Source: Gossypium raimondii (lineage: Eukaryota; Streptophyta; Magnoliopsida; Malvales; Malvaceae). Taken from it: DNA of 64,000 nucleotides. The stretch spans positions 6,262,001 to 6,326,000 of the forward strand of contig NC_068569.1 in the NCBI RefSeq assembly GCF_025698545.1. The letters are read 5' to 3'. The position numbers were made by a program, and so were the translations under genes. Below the pieces are notes generated by a model, which was given only the letters and a program-made list of their open reading frames with translations, had not been told where the DNA came from and did no database searches. This document shows positions 1 through 11,796 of this stretch, piece after piece; position 1 is the stretch's first letter; every line of letters starts with the position of its first letter.

Positions 1-1230
1 GAAAAAGGAATCATATCATCCATTTCTGTATTAACAAGACAATTAATGTCTGGAGCGCTATGAGAAGAGACTAGCTAAGGGCTCCCTGCTCTTCACTCGA
101 GGCTCCATACTTCGAACAAATTGACAAAATATTCTTAGAAATGAATTTATCTGACATGAATGTTTTATGCTGCACCTTCACAATAAGACCAAAACCAAAC
201 CAACATCGGGTGAGCTACAAGAACCAGGATGGAGAAATATTTACATTTGGGTACACGAATCATACTCATTCAATCATTCTATTCCATCACTATTCGTATA
301 ATTATTTATCTCCTTTATCAATGAAGGTTTTGGTCTCCCTTTCAACCTATTATTTCGATGCACAGTCGATTTGCTCTAGAAGAACAATCAAAAGCCAAGA
401 GTCTTTACAACAAAGATTAAAGAAACTGAAATGCACTGAAAGCAAACCAAAGTAGGCCGTTGTTAAATGCTTAGTCTACTTATAACCCCAAAATTTTCTT
501 CTCTCTCCATTTCAATTTAAGAAGTCAATATCAAGGGCCGCATTTTAAGAATCATCAAAAGGCAGAAAAACAATAATTAACATGAAAGACAAAACAAACT
601 AGGAAAGTCACCAAGTTGCACTAATGACTTAACCTACAAAAATTGTTTCTTGAACTTTCCTCAGGTTTCTACCAATATCATGTCGGAAGAGCCCCTTTTA
701 CTCTCTTTGAGTTTAAAGTTTAAAACTTTTTTCCAAAATGAAAAATAGAAAACTTTCATTGGAGCCTATAAAAGGAAAGACAATGCCATACATCTATTTT
801 ACATCTTTCCAGAAAAATAGATCGCAATTCAACCAATATACCCAAACTTTAAAAAGACAAAAGAAGAAGAAGACAGAGACATCAGAAACAATACCTCAAA
901 AGTATTGGGGGTAAATAGATCGCAAACAAAAAGATGAGAGATGTAGTCGCGAATATTAAAAAAGAGAAAGAGGGCTTACTGAGGGAATTCGGGCAGCGGA
1001 GAAAATGAGGAGGATCCAAGTTCTGACTTCTGAGTCTTAAAACCTAATAATAGTGATTATATCTATATATTGAGAAAGTTGGCGGCTTCGGCTATAGGCA
1101 TGTGGGGGTTGATTTTGGCAGGCAAAGGGCTTTTCTAAATCAGCTAAAAAGGGCGCCCCTAAGTTCCAAAACCAGCCTAAACCCTAGCCCATGGTTTATT
1201 TTCAGAATTTTGAATGCAACCATTTGAAAT
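1..1230 (-). repeat. Left copy of tandemly repeated ferredoxin 5' region
   Basis: This stretch aligns by eye, in the same orientation, with about 2915-3880. Shared landmarks are the GAGACTAGCTAAGG stretch near 65, the GGCTCCATACTT stretch near 100, AGTTGGCGGC near 1076 and the AAACCCTAG box near 1180. In the right copy the ferredoxin reading frame starts about 100 bp beyond the homologue of position 1. By the same spacing, the coding part of this left copy should begin about 100 bp outside the window. I see no protein-coding sequence here; the small ORF near 141-455 has no recognisable family. The stretch is best read as the promoter, leader exon and leader intron of an off-window gene. Confidence 0.6.
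974..1192 (-). promoter_or_regulatory. Promoter and leader exon of off-window ferredoxin copy
   Basis: Read on the minus strand, this holds a TGGGCT site II-type box next to a telo-box (AAACCCTAG at 1179-1187), a pair usual in promoters of plant housekeeping genes. A TATATATAGATATAA-like TATA region lies at about 1058-1072. The leader exon would run from about 1035 down to 980. It ends at a good 5' splice site, with GTAAGC as the complement of 974-979. The equivalent splice site and telo-box are damaged in the right copy, so this copy looks the more intact of the two. Transcription start and intron end are inferred. Confidence 0.5.
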
Positions 1231-2333
1231 TTTATTACGCCTAAATAAAATGGATATATAATTATGGATTCGATTCATGGAATTTTATTAACCTAAAAAA
1301 TTGGTTAAAATGTTTTATACTTTTCGTAAATTTTAAATTTATTTTTATAATTTTATTTTTAAGAATTTAATCTTTCAAATTTAGTCCAACTATTAACATT
1401 TTAAAATTATTTTATTAAATTAACATCATTTTTCAGTTACATTGCTATCAAGTGAGTATTTTTTATTTCAAATTATTTCACTAACAAATTTAACAAAAAT
1501 ATTTAACAATGTTAACAATTAGATTTAAATTTTAAAATTGAAAAGTATAAAATTAAATTCTTAAAATAAAAGCATATAGATTAAATCTCAAAATTGTGAA
1601 GAGCATAGGACCTTTACATATTTTAACTTTAATATTTTTATTAAAGTTAACAATGTGTTAATCATATTTTAATTATGCTAACAAGTGTTGGATTTAATGG
1701 TAAGACATATTACATTTCGAATATGAGATGCAAATTCGAACCTTAGAGACAACATTCTTGAGAGAGATAACCATGAATTTTATAACATGGACCATAAAAT
1801 GTATATGTAAGATAAAAAAATACTTTAATGAAAAGTTAAGAAATGATCATTTAACTATTTGATTTACCCATAACATTTATAAACGTGACAATTTAGTCTT
1901 AATTCTAAAAAAACTACCCTTCAGCATTTACAATTTAACCCAAATTCAAGTCTAACAATTTTTGCCATTGAAAAAAATGTATTTGGAAATTATCCCGTTT
2001 AATTATAAATTAGGTACTTCTTGATATGTTAACCCTAATTCTATATAATTGTAAGAAAACATTTAATTGAGGCACCCATTTTGGAGAGTTAATATACAAT
2101 TGACACCAGAAGTACGTGTCAAGTCCTATACAAGCATCTGACCCAAAAAAAGTCCTACAGAAACGTTTCATATCTTCATGGTACGTACAAAAGCTCTTTG
2201 CCTGATTTCTGTGAGGAAAATAAGAACCCATATGTATATATATATGTGGGAGCAATTTGTATGTCTTCATATATCTTTAAGGACAGTATGTTTTACAAGG
2301 CAAGATGTACGTAAGGAAACTTGAGGACCCTAC
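1231..2333. other. AT-rich intergenic, 3' flank of ferredoxin pseudogene
   Basis: No gene is visible. From about 2060 to 2275 the sequence (GTGTCAAGTCCTATACAA and surroundings) is similar to about 6240-6380. That suggests the 3' flank of the ferredoxin unit also exists as a duplicate farther right. The rest is simple AT-rich sequence. Confidence 0.5.
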
Positions 2334-2812
2334 TCACTTCACACCATAAAGTTCACTTTCCTTGTGGGTTTGAATCTCACAATCTGAGGTCGGGTATGAA
2401 ACACAAGGCAGCATATAACCCTTCTCCATTTGTTTATCGTCAAGGAAAGTACCATCGGATAGATCCACGGAACCTGAAATCATCTTTCACGCACATGTGC
2501 CGCATGCTCCAGCCCTGCAAGAATACGGCAGTCGAATCCTGCCTCCTCGGCTGCTTTTAGAATGTACTTATCGTTGGGGGCCCCAAACTCCGTCACCTCA
2601 CCCTTTGGTCCTATAAGCTTAATCTTGTAGGTCGCCGTAAGGGTTCTGCAATTGGAGGAATATTTCAAGCCAAGAGATTTGGAGATGCGCTTAACAGATC
2701 CAAGAGATGATGGGGCCTTGACAATAGCGCTTGTAAATCGATCAGGGATTACAGCTTTAACAATGCAAGGGGAGGTAAGGCTCAAAGTTGACATCTTTAC
2801 TCCTTTATCCAA
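2334..2812 (-). pseudogene. Plastid ferredoxin (FD3-like) pseudogene
   Basis: The first frame (ATG at 2812, or the better internal ATG at 2794) gives a plastid-type transit peptide followed by the ferredoxin core ATYKIKLIGPKGEV...YILKAAEEAG. After AGFD one base is missing (about 2531). The next frame continues with LPYSCRAGACGTCA, which holds the cysteines of the [2Fe-2S] loop, then [12 protein letters not shown] and [15 protein letters not shown], with a stop at 2334-2336. A TGA at 2487-2489 sits where ferredoxins have the Gly of CAGK, so two lesions break the frame. The transit peptide and the long acidic core resemble root or non-photosynthetic FD3 rather than leaf ferredoxin. An intact member would pass electrons in plastids. 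As it stands this gene cannot make a cluster-binding protein. Its single-exon body fits the family. Confidence 0.85.
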
Positions 2813-3880
2813 GTAATTTTTGTCAGATTTTTTAACCTTACTGATGATATCTTTCTTTACATACGTACATGTTCAGATAATTGCAGTCAAGCAAGATGAC
2901 CCTGCTACCAAAGGACAAAGCCAAATCATTCATTTCTTTATTAACAACGAGAAGAGACTAGCTAAGGGGCTCCCTGCTCTTCACTCGAGGCTCCATACTT
3001 TGAACAAATCAAAAAAGTGTTCTTAGAAAATAATTTACATGACAAGAAAGTTTGAAGGTGTACCTTCACAATCAGACCAAACCAAACCATTAATCCCGAC
3101 ACATATGGGGTCAGCTACAAGAACCAAGACAGAGCAATATTTATATTGGGTACACGCATCATACTCATCCTTCGCTTATCCATCCTTCTAACAGGACAGA
3201 ACAATGGAAAGCCAAGAGCCTTTTACAACAAAGATTAAATAAACTGAAGTGCACTGAAAGCAAACCAAAGTAGGGCGGTTATTAAAAGCTTGGTCTTCTT
3301 ATAACCCAGTTAGTTTTCTCTATCTCAAAAGGCACACAAGCAAGAATTAACATGGAAGAGAAGAGTAAAAACTAAGAAAGTCTCCAAGATGCACTAATGA
3401 CTTCACCTACAAAAATTGTTATTTCATCATTTCTCAGTTTTCTATCAATAACATGTCGAGAAAACCCCTTTTATCCACTTTGAGTTTCATCTTTCAAACT
3501 TCTCCAAAATAAAAAATAGAAAATTTTCATTGTAGCCAACAAAAAAGAAAAACAATACCATATCTCTATTTTATATTTCTCTAAAAAACAGAGCACAATT
3601 CAACCGAGAAAACCCATACTTGGAAAAGACAAAGACCCGGATACCAAAGGCAGGGGAGAGATAAAGAGAGAGAGAGTCATATTTAAAACCATATCTATAT
3701 ATCTATATGTATTGAGAAAGTTGGCGGCTTTGGCTCTTGGAGTTGCCTTTCGGCCTTTGTCTTGTATTAATCAGCTAAAAAAGGGCGCCTCCAGGTTCCA
3801 AAACCAGCCTAAACCCCCTAGCCCATGGTTTTTTTCCTTCATTTCTGAATGCAACCATTTGAAGTTCTTTCTTGAGAGTA
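2813..3880 (-). repeat. Right copy of ferredoxin 5' region, degraded promoter
   Basis: Homologous to 1-1230 and lying directly 5' of the ferredoxin pseudogene. It should correspond to the leader intron, leader exon and promoter. The TATA-like stretch (about 3690-3715) remains. The telo-box has two extra C residues (AAACCCCCTA at about 3811-3820), and the GTAAGC splice donor seen at 974-979 in the left copy is not recognisable around 3640. The regulatory part has therefore decayed along with the coding part. Confidence 0.6.
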
Positions 3881-4526
3881 CCATTTGAAATTTTGTTAGG
3901 TCAGAAGAAAGTTATCATATAATTACGGGTTCGATTAAGCATTTATTTTCATAAAATTCTTATTAAAGTTAATTATATTTTAATTTTATAAATTTTATAT
4001 TTATATTTTTTTCGTAAGAGAGCAGAAACCGAAACAATTAAATTACTGTATGAATGTTCGAAATGCGGCAAGTTCAATCCTTTTGCATGTCAGGTAATAG
4101 CTCCTCAGGTGGTTGTTGAAGTACTTGCAAATCAATATCTTGCTCCATGGCCATTTTAGCCAACCATGTTTTTATTCTTTAAAAGGTACTATGTTTTCAA
4201 GTTTGATACTACTAGCTACAAGTTGAAAAATAATACCATAAAAAAATAGTAAAAAGACTTTTATAATCTTTCTCAAATTTGATATTAAATAAATTTATCT
4301 CTCTAAAAAAATAATTTAATCTATCTATACTGAAATTAAGCATGTAAAAAAACTAATCCCAACATTAATATTTTCTGTTAATTTTGCATAATTTTAATTC
4401 ATATAATAATAATTTTTCTTATCTCACATTTTAAAATTAATAGGAATTACATTACTTTAAATTCTTTTAAGAGGGATTAATTTGAATGGGATTGAGGAGG
4501 TCTAAAGGAAAAATTAATTAAAAATT
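3881..4526. other. AT-rich intergenic
   Basis: I see no gene or clear repeat. The sequence just left of the tRNA is, on the minus strand, T-rich (AAATTTTTAATTAATTT) and includes a run suited to RNA polymerase III termination. Confidence 0.5.
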
Positions 4527-4616
4527 TCCGACCTGCCGGATTCGAACCAGCGACCTAAGGATTCCTATGAGTTAAACCACTACAGTCCTCCGCTCTACCA
4601 ACTGAGCTAAGGTCGG
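4527..4616 (-). tRNA. tRNA-Tyr (GUA) with intron
   Basis: Minus-strand reading gives a 7-bp acceptor stem, CCGACCT with AGGTCGG, and discriminator A. It also gives the A box TTAGCTCAGTTGGTAGAGC, the B box GGTTCGAATCC, and anticodon GTA at 4581-4583. The anticodon loop is followed by an intron of about 16-17 bases before the stem closes with TCCTT. Introns at this position are normal for plant nuclear tRNA-Tyr. Upstream (about 4620-4640) are a TATATT-like box and a CAA motif typical of plant tRNA promoters. A T run for termination follows the 3' end. Confidence 0.95.
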
Positions 4617-4920
4617 TTTGATTAAAATATAGCAAATAACAATATATGGACAATATTACGTATACTGATTTTTGAAAGTTAAATATATTGATCTATTATT
4701 AATTGAGAAGTTAATGCTTGTTATAACGCATTTCAATAATCATAAACTGAATTAAAAAAGGTTAGAGAAGAATTCGATACCATGACATCAACCAAAGATA
4801 AAGTGGTCTAAATGCGACTTTGCCAGACTGCCACCATGACTTGTTGCTCTAAACAAAAATAAATTACAGTGCAGGAAAAATGGTTAGGCCAGATGCATGA
4901 CTGATTTATGCTATATCTGC
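4617..4920. other. Short intergenic spacer
   Basis: Apart from the tRNA upstream elements at its left edge, I see nothing in it. Confidence 0.4.
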
Positions 4921-6105
4921 TAGGGGTGAGCAAAACTCGATTCGACTCGAAAAAATCGAAAAAAAATTCGAACTTCGAGTTAAACGAATCGAGTTATTCG
5001 AATCAACTCGAATTTTTTTCGAATTTCGAGTTCGAATCGAGTTGAGTTTTCGAATTCGAATATCAAACTATAATATTTTACATTTTTACCCTAAACTCCC
5101 AAACCTTTTTATTTTTCCCTCAAAACTTTTACTCCTTCCCACTTCCCCAAAACTTTTACTCTCCTCCCCTCCCAACCCCCCAAGCTACCCAAAATCCATT
5201 TCCCACCAAAATTTTACTCTTCCATTTGCTTTTTCTCAAAATTTTACTCCCAAAAACCCTTAAAACCTTTTATTTTCCCTCAAAATTTTTACTCCCTCCC
5301 ACTTTTCCCCTAAAACTTTTATTCTCTTCTCATCTCACCTCCCATCTACCCCAAACCCTCCCACCTCTATTTTTTTTTTAATATTTTCCTTCCAAAATTT
5401 TACTCCCCTATTTACTTTTTCTCAAACTTTTATTCCCCCAAATTTTTTATTTTCCCCTTAAACTTTTACTTCTCACCCTGTACTCTCAAAGAAAAAATCA
5501 AAATTATCCAAAAAAAAACCACTAAGCATAAATAGTAATAATTTTATTTATTTCTACTATTTATATTATTAAATTAAATTTCACATTTTATATTATTTAT
5601 ATTATTGAATTGTTTAGTCATATTGAATCTTTATATTAAAATTGAATTATTAATTATGCCATAAAATATTCATGTTAAAATTTTATATTGGTATCAATTT
5701 CACATTTTATTTTTAAAATAACTTTTATTAAAAAGTCATATTTTTACATTTAATATATTTTAATTTCAAAATAGATCGTGACAAGAATCTGAAGATAATT
5801 GAAACAACTAAGCAAGTAAAGAAGCTAACCAGTATATAAAAAATTAATAAATAAATTATAAGGTGATGAAAGTTAATAAAAAATTTGATTAAGGTGGTCA
5901 AATTTTATTACGATGGGTGATAATGGTTACAAGGACCCAAAATTTTTTCTTAAAATTTAACTCGAACAAATATATTCGATTCGAATTCCATCTCACTCGA
6001 CTCGATTCGAGAAAACTTAAAATAAAGTTAGGATGATAAAACGAGATTCGAAAACTCGATTAACTCGAAAATTTTCAATTCGATTCGATCGAATGCTCAC
6101 CCCTA
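4921..6105. mobile_element. Non-autonomous hAT-like DNA transposon
   Basis: The ends are inverted copies of TAGGGGTGAGCA (4921-4932 and 6094-6105). They are followed inward by sub-terminal runs rich in TCGAGT, TTCGAA and ACTCGA. The flanking octamers ATATCTGC (4913-4920) and ATTCCTGC (6106-6113) match at six of eight positions, consistent with an aged 8-bp target duplication as made by hAT elements. The interior (about 5085-5480) is a degenerate pyrimidine-rich repeat built on CTCAAAACTTTTACTCC. No transposase is present; the small ORF at 5042-5263 is a by-product of that repeat. Confidence 0.7.
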
Positions 6106-6459
6106 ATTCCTGCTAGTTGTTTTGTGTGTCTAAATTTCTTTTACAGTGTCCTCAAATTTGAAAGAAATGTAAGAACACTCTAAACTTAAAATCTATGTAG
6201 ACTGAACTTTTAGTTCCAATAATCGGAGATCATACCTTGATAACCTCAAATATCAAGGGGAAAAACAACAGTTAAAGAATCCATTTTGGACAGTATGTCA
6301 CTGTCAAGTCCTATACAAACATGCCAAATCTACCTACAAGATCTAACAAGAACCATATGTAGGAGCTAAGTGTATATAATCATATTCCTTCATTTCTTTT
6401 TCAATTATATCATGTATGGAAGGAAAAATACTTATTCGGATTTTAACTTAATGCAACAT
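6106..6459. other. Spacer with ferredoxin 3'-flank-like sequence
   Basis: About 6240-6380 resembles 2060-2275 downstream of the ferredoxin pseudogene, sharing GTCAAGTCCTATACAA and an AACCATATGTA stretch. It may be the remnant of a third ferredoxin unit whose gene body is gone. The last 50 bases (GGAAGGAAAAATACTTATTCGG) resemble both 10347-10375 and 28145-28170, the left edges of the segmental duplication copies. Confidence 0.4.
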
Positions 6460-6615
6460 TAGGATTAAGTAAAATTTGATTCGATTAGAAAAAAAATGAA
6501 ATTTTGAGTTAATTGAATTAAGTTATTCGAGTCAACTCGAATAAATAATTTGAGTTTTGAGTTCGAGTCGAGTTAAATTTTACAATTCGAATAACTCGAA
6601 TAATTCGAATAACAG

Positions 6616-9600
6616 TGTAACACCCCTTACCCGTATCCAACACCGGAATAAGGTACGAGGCATTACCAAAACACATACACTTGTAAACGTATTTAACCGA
6701 GTTATAAAATTTCATCTAAATAAAAACTTTCAAAATAATTAACATGTTTCTATAACTTTTCACAATATATCCTCAAAATATTATAATCATAATAATTAGG
6801 GCCTACGAGACCCGGTACATACTCATACAATTCAATGCTTCATTTCCATTTCATTTAATTGGCAATTTCTCATGCTCACAATTTAGATCATATCACTAGC
6901 AATTTCCATTTAATTCACGTACAATTCAATGTCACTAAGTTTAACACTAATACGTATTTACCATTTAACTCAACGCTTATCGATTATATCATTCAATAAC
7001 ACATTTATGAAATTCTTAATTTTGCAATGAAAATATCACTTTAGCTTAAATAACAACATCATCCTGGTATAAATACACTACCACTTATTCATTTACTTTA
7101 ATTCATTTGAGCCCATTTGTCACTTACCATCCTTAATCAAATTAGGGAACGGTTACGGAAAATTGAGTACTTCACTTTCACTTTGACATATGACCTCTTA
7201 TCACTTGTCCTTGATCGATAAGTGTAGCTAGGCTACCACTTATCACTTTGTTACTTGATCGATAAGTGTAGTGAAGCTACCACTTATCACTTTATCACTT
7301 GATCAGATAAGTGTAACCACTTATCACTTTGTTTCTTGATCAGATAAGTGTAGCCACTTATCACTTTGTCTCTTGATCAGATAAGTGTAGCCACTTATCA
7401 CTTTGTTTCTTGATCAGATAAGTGTAGCCACTTATCACTTTGTTTCTTGATCAGATAAGTGTAGCCACTTATCACTTTGTCTCTTGATCAGATAAGTGTA
7501 GCTAAAGCTATTACTTATCACTTTGTCTCTTGATCAGATAAGTATAGCCGAAGCTATCACTTATCACTTTTCACTTGTCACTTGATCAGATAAGTGTAGC
7601 CGAAGCTATCACTTATCACTTTCCACTTTCCACTTAATTTGATCATTTATTCGATTTTCACATTTTTATTTTATTCTCATTTCAACAATAAATACATTTC
7701 ATCATACATTGTATAATTCATGAAATTAACATTTAATCATTAAATTTCAGCCATATGAACTTACTATTTCATTATCTTCCACACTTGTTTCCTATGCACA
7801 TTACACAAGATATAAACATATCATTCAACCATAGTTGCAAGCTAGTGTATTGAAACATAACTCTTTTTGGAACTAATCACATGATAAACCATTCATGACA
7901 TTATTTCATGCCAAATCATATACCGAATATACCATACACACATGCTATGAAACTTTATTTTCACACATGAGCTTAAACCATGTCCAATAATGCACAAATT
8001 TAAGCATCATTTCTATTTCATCATCTATCAATTATAATCAAACATATGACCAATTATACACAAATCATTCATATATTTCTCAATTTTCCTCCTCCTCCTC
8101 TCCATTCCACATCCTTAATGTGTATAACACTTAAACAACATTAACCATAATTTCAATATTCACTAACATGTATATTCAAAGCTGTTTATCCGAGTCAGAG
8201 TCACTAAATTATTTTTATCCGGAGCTACAGAGCTCCAAATTAAGATCCGTTAATTTTCCCTGAAACTAGACTCACATATCTTCATACCATAAAATTTTCA
8301 TAATTTTTGGTTCAGCCAAATAGTACAGTTTATTCTTTAAAGTTTCCCCTGTTTCGCTGTCTGACAGTTCCGACCACTCTTCACTAAAAATTAATTATCT
8401 CATTGTACAGAATTCGGATGATGTTTTAGCTTATTTCTTCTAAAAATAGACTCATTAAGGATTCTAACCATATAAAATATAACTCATAATCATTTTTTTT
8501 ACAATTTTTAATGATTTTCCAAACTCAGAACAGGGGAACCCGAATTCATTCTGACCTTGTCTCACAAAATCTATTATATCTCATGATTTACAATTCCATT
8601 GCTTACATCATTTCTTTTATAAGAAACTAGACTCAATAAGCTTTAGTTTCATATTTTATTCATCCTCTAATTCAATCTCTACAATTTTTTGGTGATTTTT
8701 CAAAGTTACACTACTGCTGCTGTCTAAAACTGCTTTAGTGCAAAATGTTGATTTCCATTTTGCCCCAAATTTCACAGTTTATACAATTCGGTCCTTTCTC
8801 AATTAACCCCTCAATTAATCTAATTTTCTCAATTATTACTTTACTAGGCATTATAAGTTGTTACACAACTATTGAAATTCAGAATTTCCACATATAACTC
8901 TATCTTCAAACTCTTTTACTATTAGGTCCCAAACATTCACTTTCTATTCAATTCTTTCAATAAAATCAGCATATGAACAATTTAAAGCTCTAATTTCATG
9001 ATAAATCATCATATACTTCCAGCACATATTCATATCAACTTTCAACTTCTTTCATAAAATCAAAAACTAATGAATTTAACAAGTGGGCCTAGTTGTAAAA
9101 GTCATAAAAATACAAAAATTTCAAGAAATAGTCAAGAATTGAACTTACTTGTAATAAAAATATGAAGAACCAGCTTGAAGAAGCCCTTCCATGGTGTTTT
9201 AGCTGATGAGAATTCAGAAAAAATGAAGAGAAATCTAGATAATTCCACTTTGGTCCTAACTTTATTAAGCAAATTTTGCAATATTCCAATTTTACCCTTA
9301 ATTCTCTTTACTTTCTGCTGATTTCATGCCCCTGCCGTCCAGCCCAAATAGGCCTTGGGTCTATTTACCTTTTAAGCCCTCTTCCTTTTATCATTTAAGC
9401 TATTTAATCATTTCCCAAAATTTTGCATTTGTTACAATTTAGTCCTTTTTGTTCAATTAATTATCGGAACTTTAAAATTTCTTAACGAAACTTTAATACT
9501 AACTTTTTAACACTCCATAAATATTTATAAAAATATTTATGGCTCAGTTTAAAATCCCCGAGGTCTTGATACCTCATTTCGATTCTAATTATTTTAATAT

Positions 9601-9819
9601 TTATTTCTAGTGCACTATTCACTATTTCAAAAATTTTCCTAACTTCATATTTAACTTATACTTACTAAATTAATAATATTTTCTATCCATTTGTCGAATT
9701 TAGTGATCTCGAATCACCGTTCCGACACCTCTGAAAATTCAAGCCATTACATTTTTTTTTCGTCGGATTTGTGGTCCCGAAACCACTGTTCCGACTAGGC
9801 CTAAAATCGGGCTATTACA
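6616..9819. mobile_element. Solo LTR, probably Ty3/Gypsy type, 3204 bp
   Basis: It begins TGTAACACCCCTTACCCG and ends AAAATCGGGCTATTACA, with the TG...CA termini of an LTR. It is flanked by a perfect 5-bp target duplication AACAG (6611-6615 and 9820-9824). No gag, pol, primer-binding site or polypurine tract is present, so it is a solo LTR left after recombination between two LTRs. The length is large for an LTR but usual for some plant Gypsy lineages. The termini resemble repeats I associate with cotton. Orientation is not decided by the sequence. Confidence 0.85.
7196..7625. repeat. Tandem array of hairpin-forming units inside the LTR
   Basis: About ten units each contain GATAAGTG, and most pair it with CACTTATC. 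The short class (about 37-38 bp) has the perfect hairpin GATAAGTG-TAGC-CACTTATC. The long class (about 46 bp) keeps the same arms and adds further pairing TAGC with GCTA around a short loop, for example TAGC-CGAA-GCTA. The units are joined by CTTTGTTTCTTGATCA-like linkers. Both size classes keep the ability to fold. Confidence 0.85.
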
Positions 9820-11796
9820 AACAGATTGATGTAAATACCTTAATCCGTTACAATTTCTAAAATGAGCATATTGGTCTCCCTCTCAATAAAAAATACAAAA
9901 TAATCAAAATAATTATAAAATTTTCAAATTTTATATTCTTAATTTTTTTAAAGAATTCTAAAGAATATATAAAGAAAGTTAAAATTTTAAAATTTTCTAA
10001 ATTTTAGGACCTGCGTAAGTTAATTAATGATTCAAATTTATCATATTAAGGTATTGTATTTTTTATTATTATTTTGCTTTGAAAAAGTTTTCAAATATAC
10101 GTGGTTTCAAATTTATTTACTCTAACATGGAATTAGTTATATTATAACAAGATTTTAATTTTGACATGTTTAATTTTTAATTTAACTCAAATAATTTCAC
10201 TCGATTCGATTCAACTCGAATTTCATTTCACTTGACTCAATTCGAAAAAAATTCAAATTAAGTTAGAATAATAAAATAAGACTCGTCAACTTGATTAACT
10301 CGAAATTTTTCACTCGATTCGATCAAACACTCATTCTTACATAATATGAAAGAAAAATATTTATCCGATTTCCCACAACATCTAAAATATTAATTAAAAG
10401 GGCCTATGTGTGATACATAATTGCTGGACTGGTAAAATGTATTTATTTGCAAACCCAATCCGAATGTACACCTCTCAAAAGTTGTACGACATCTAAATGA
10501 CGATAAACAACTGTGCAAGCCATAGCAATGCTTAGACTAGAAAGAGGAAAATATAGACCAGCAGGGAGAACTTATGACAATGTGTAAAGCATACTTTCCA
10601 ACAAGCTTGTTTAATACTCTTCCCAGCAAGTTCTTACGAAGAAGTTGAAGTTCCATTCATCTTTTTTTACATAAGATTTCAGATATCAATTTTATATTCA
10701 AAATTAGAAAGTTTATCGATGTTTGACTTTCTAGTTAGATTTTCAATATTGACTTCATAAATAACACTCAAGATTTCACGTCACTTTAAGATCAAGGTTC
10801 ATTTCTTCAAGTGAATCCAAAGTAGAAGGTTCATTGAGTTTTAGTCAAAATCCAAAAGGTCCAACAATGTACAGTTCTATAATTTCTTAACACATAAGGA
10901 GGTCTCAGCTATGAACAATTAGTATTTACTGTTCAAGACGCAAAAGGAGCAAATCAAGAACTACATTCATCTTTCACCTTTGCTACCCTATGTGAACAAT
11001 GCTGATTAAATCATGCACCAAACTTGAAAAGAGAAAGAGAGATTAGCAGCTGGACATCACCACCTTGAGGTTAGTTCAAAAGGGTAAAAGGTCCAAATTG
11101 TCAGCAAAATAAAAATGACAAAACCATGGCTTCTGCATTTTGCAAGCACTTTGAACAAGCTCCTAGCTATTTTCGATGGATATCCTTAGGGAAACAATTT
11201 AGCTTGCAAACCAACCTATGGAGACTTTGAGGAATCCTGTGGCTAAGTAAAGACATGAAGGCTAACTTTGACTTCTTGAATGAATACAAATATGGGTTGA
11301 CATACAGGTTCAACTCAAGAATCAAGATCACTATCTGAATCGGAAATCGATTTTTTTTTTCTAGCCTTTTTTACAATCATATGCTGTAGGTATAAGGTTT
11401 ATAAATTTATTAGGATAGAGCATGTTGAAAGGACACAATTTGATTATGACGTATTCACTTTTCCGCTTTATGGAACAGATTTATTATTTTTGAGCAAGGT
11501 GAAACCTCTATAAAGAAACTTTTGTTACAGTATCAATGTAAAATTTATGTAAATATTAGTTTCAAACAAAGTAAGATTCTAATTTCATGCATTCTAATAA
11601 TTCCATAATCCGACATTTGATTCAATATTATAGTCTATTCAGGGCTGTTACAAGCTCGACCTGCCAAATTTTTACTATAATCAGTTAATCACTAGTATAA
11701 ATAAAAACACAAACAGAAAAACAAATAGACAACAAATTTGCAAAAGCAAGGTATGCTTGTCGAGACCCACACAACACTATGCATCGTGAAAATGAG

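Larger units (their letters stand above)
6460..10339. mobile_element. Decayed hAT-like element split by a solo LTR
   Basis: The left part (6460-6615) and right part (9825-10339) match the two ends of the element at 4921-6105 with many changes. The left part starts TAGGATTAAGTAAAA, and the right part ends GATCAAACACTCATTCTTA. The TTCGAGTC-rich sub-terminal runs are shared. The flanking octamers (TGCAACAT and CATAATAT) do not match convincingly, so no target duplication is claimed. The copy is older than the one at 4921-6105, and it was in place before the LTR inserted into it. Confidence 0.55.

Noticed and set aside
2321-2560. Plus-strand ORF of 79 codons
   Set aside because: It is antisense to the ferredoxin pseudogene.
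5042-5263. Pro/Ser-rich plus-strand ORF
   Set aside because: It is a translation of the pyrimidine-rich internal repeat of the hAT-like element.
7196-7625. CRISPR-like regular array
   Set aside because: The spacers are not unique, the units are tandem and hairpin-rich, and it lies inside a plant LTR.
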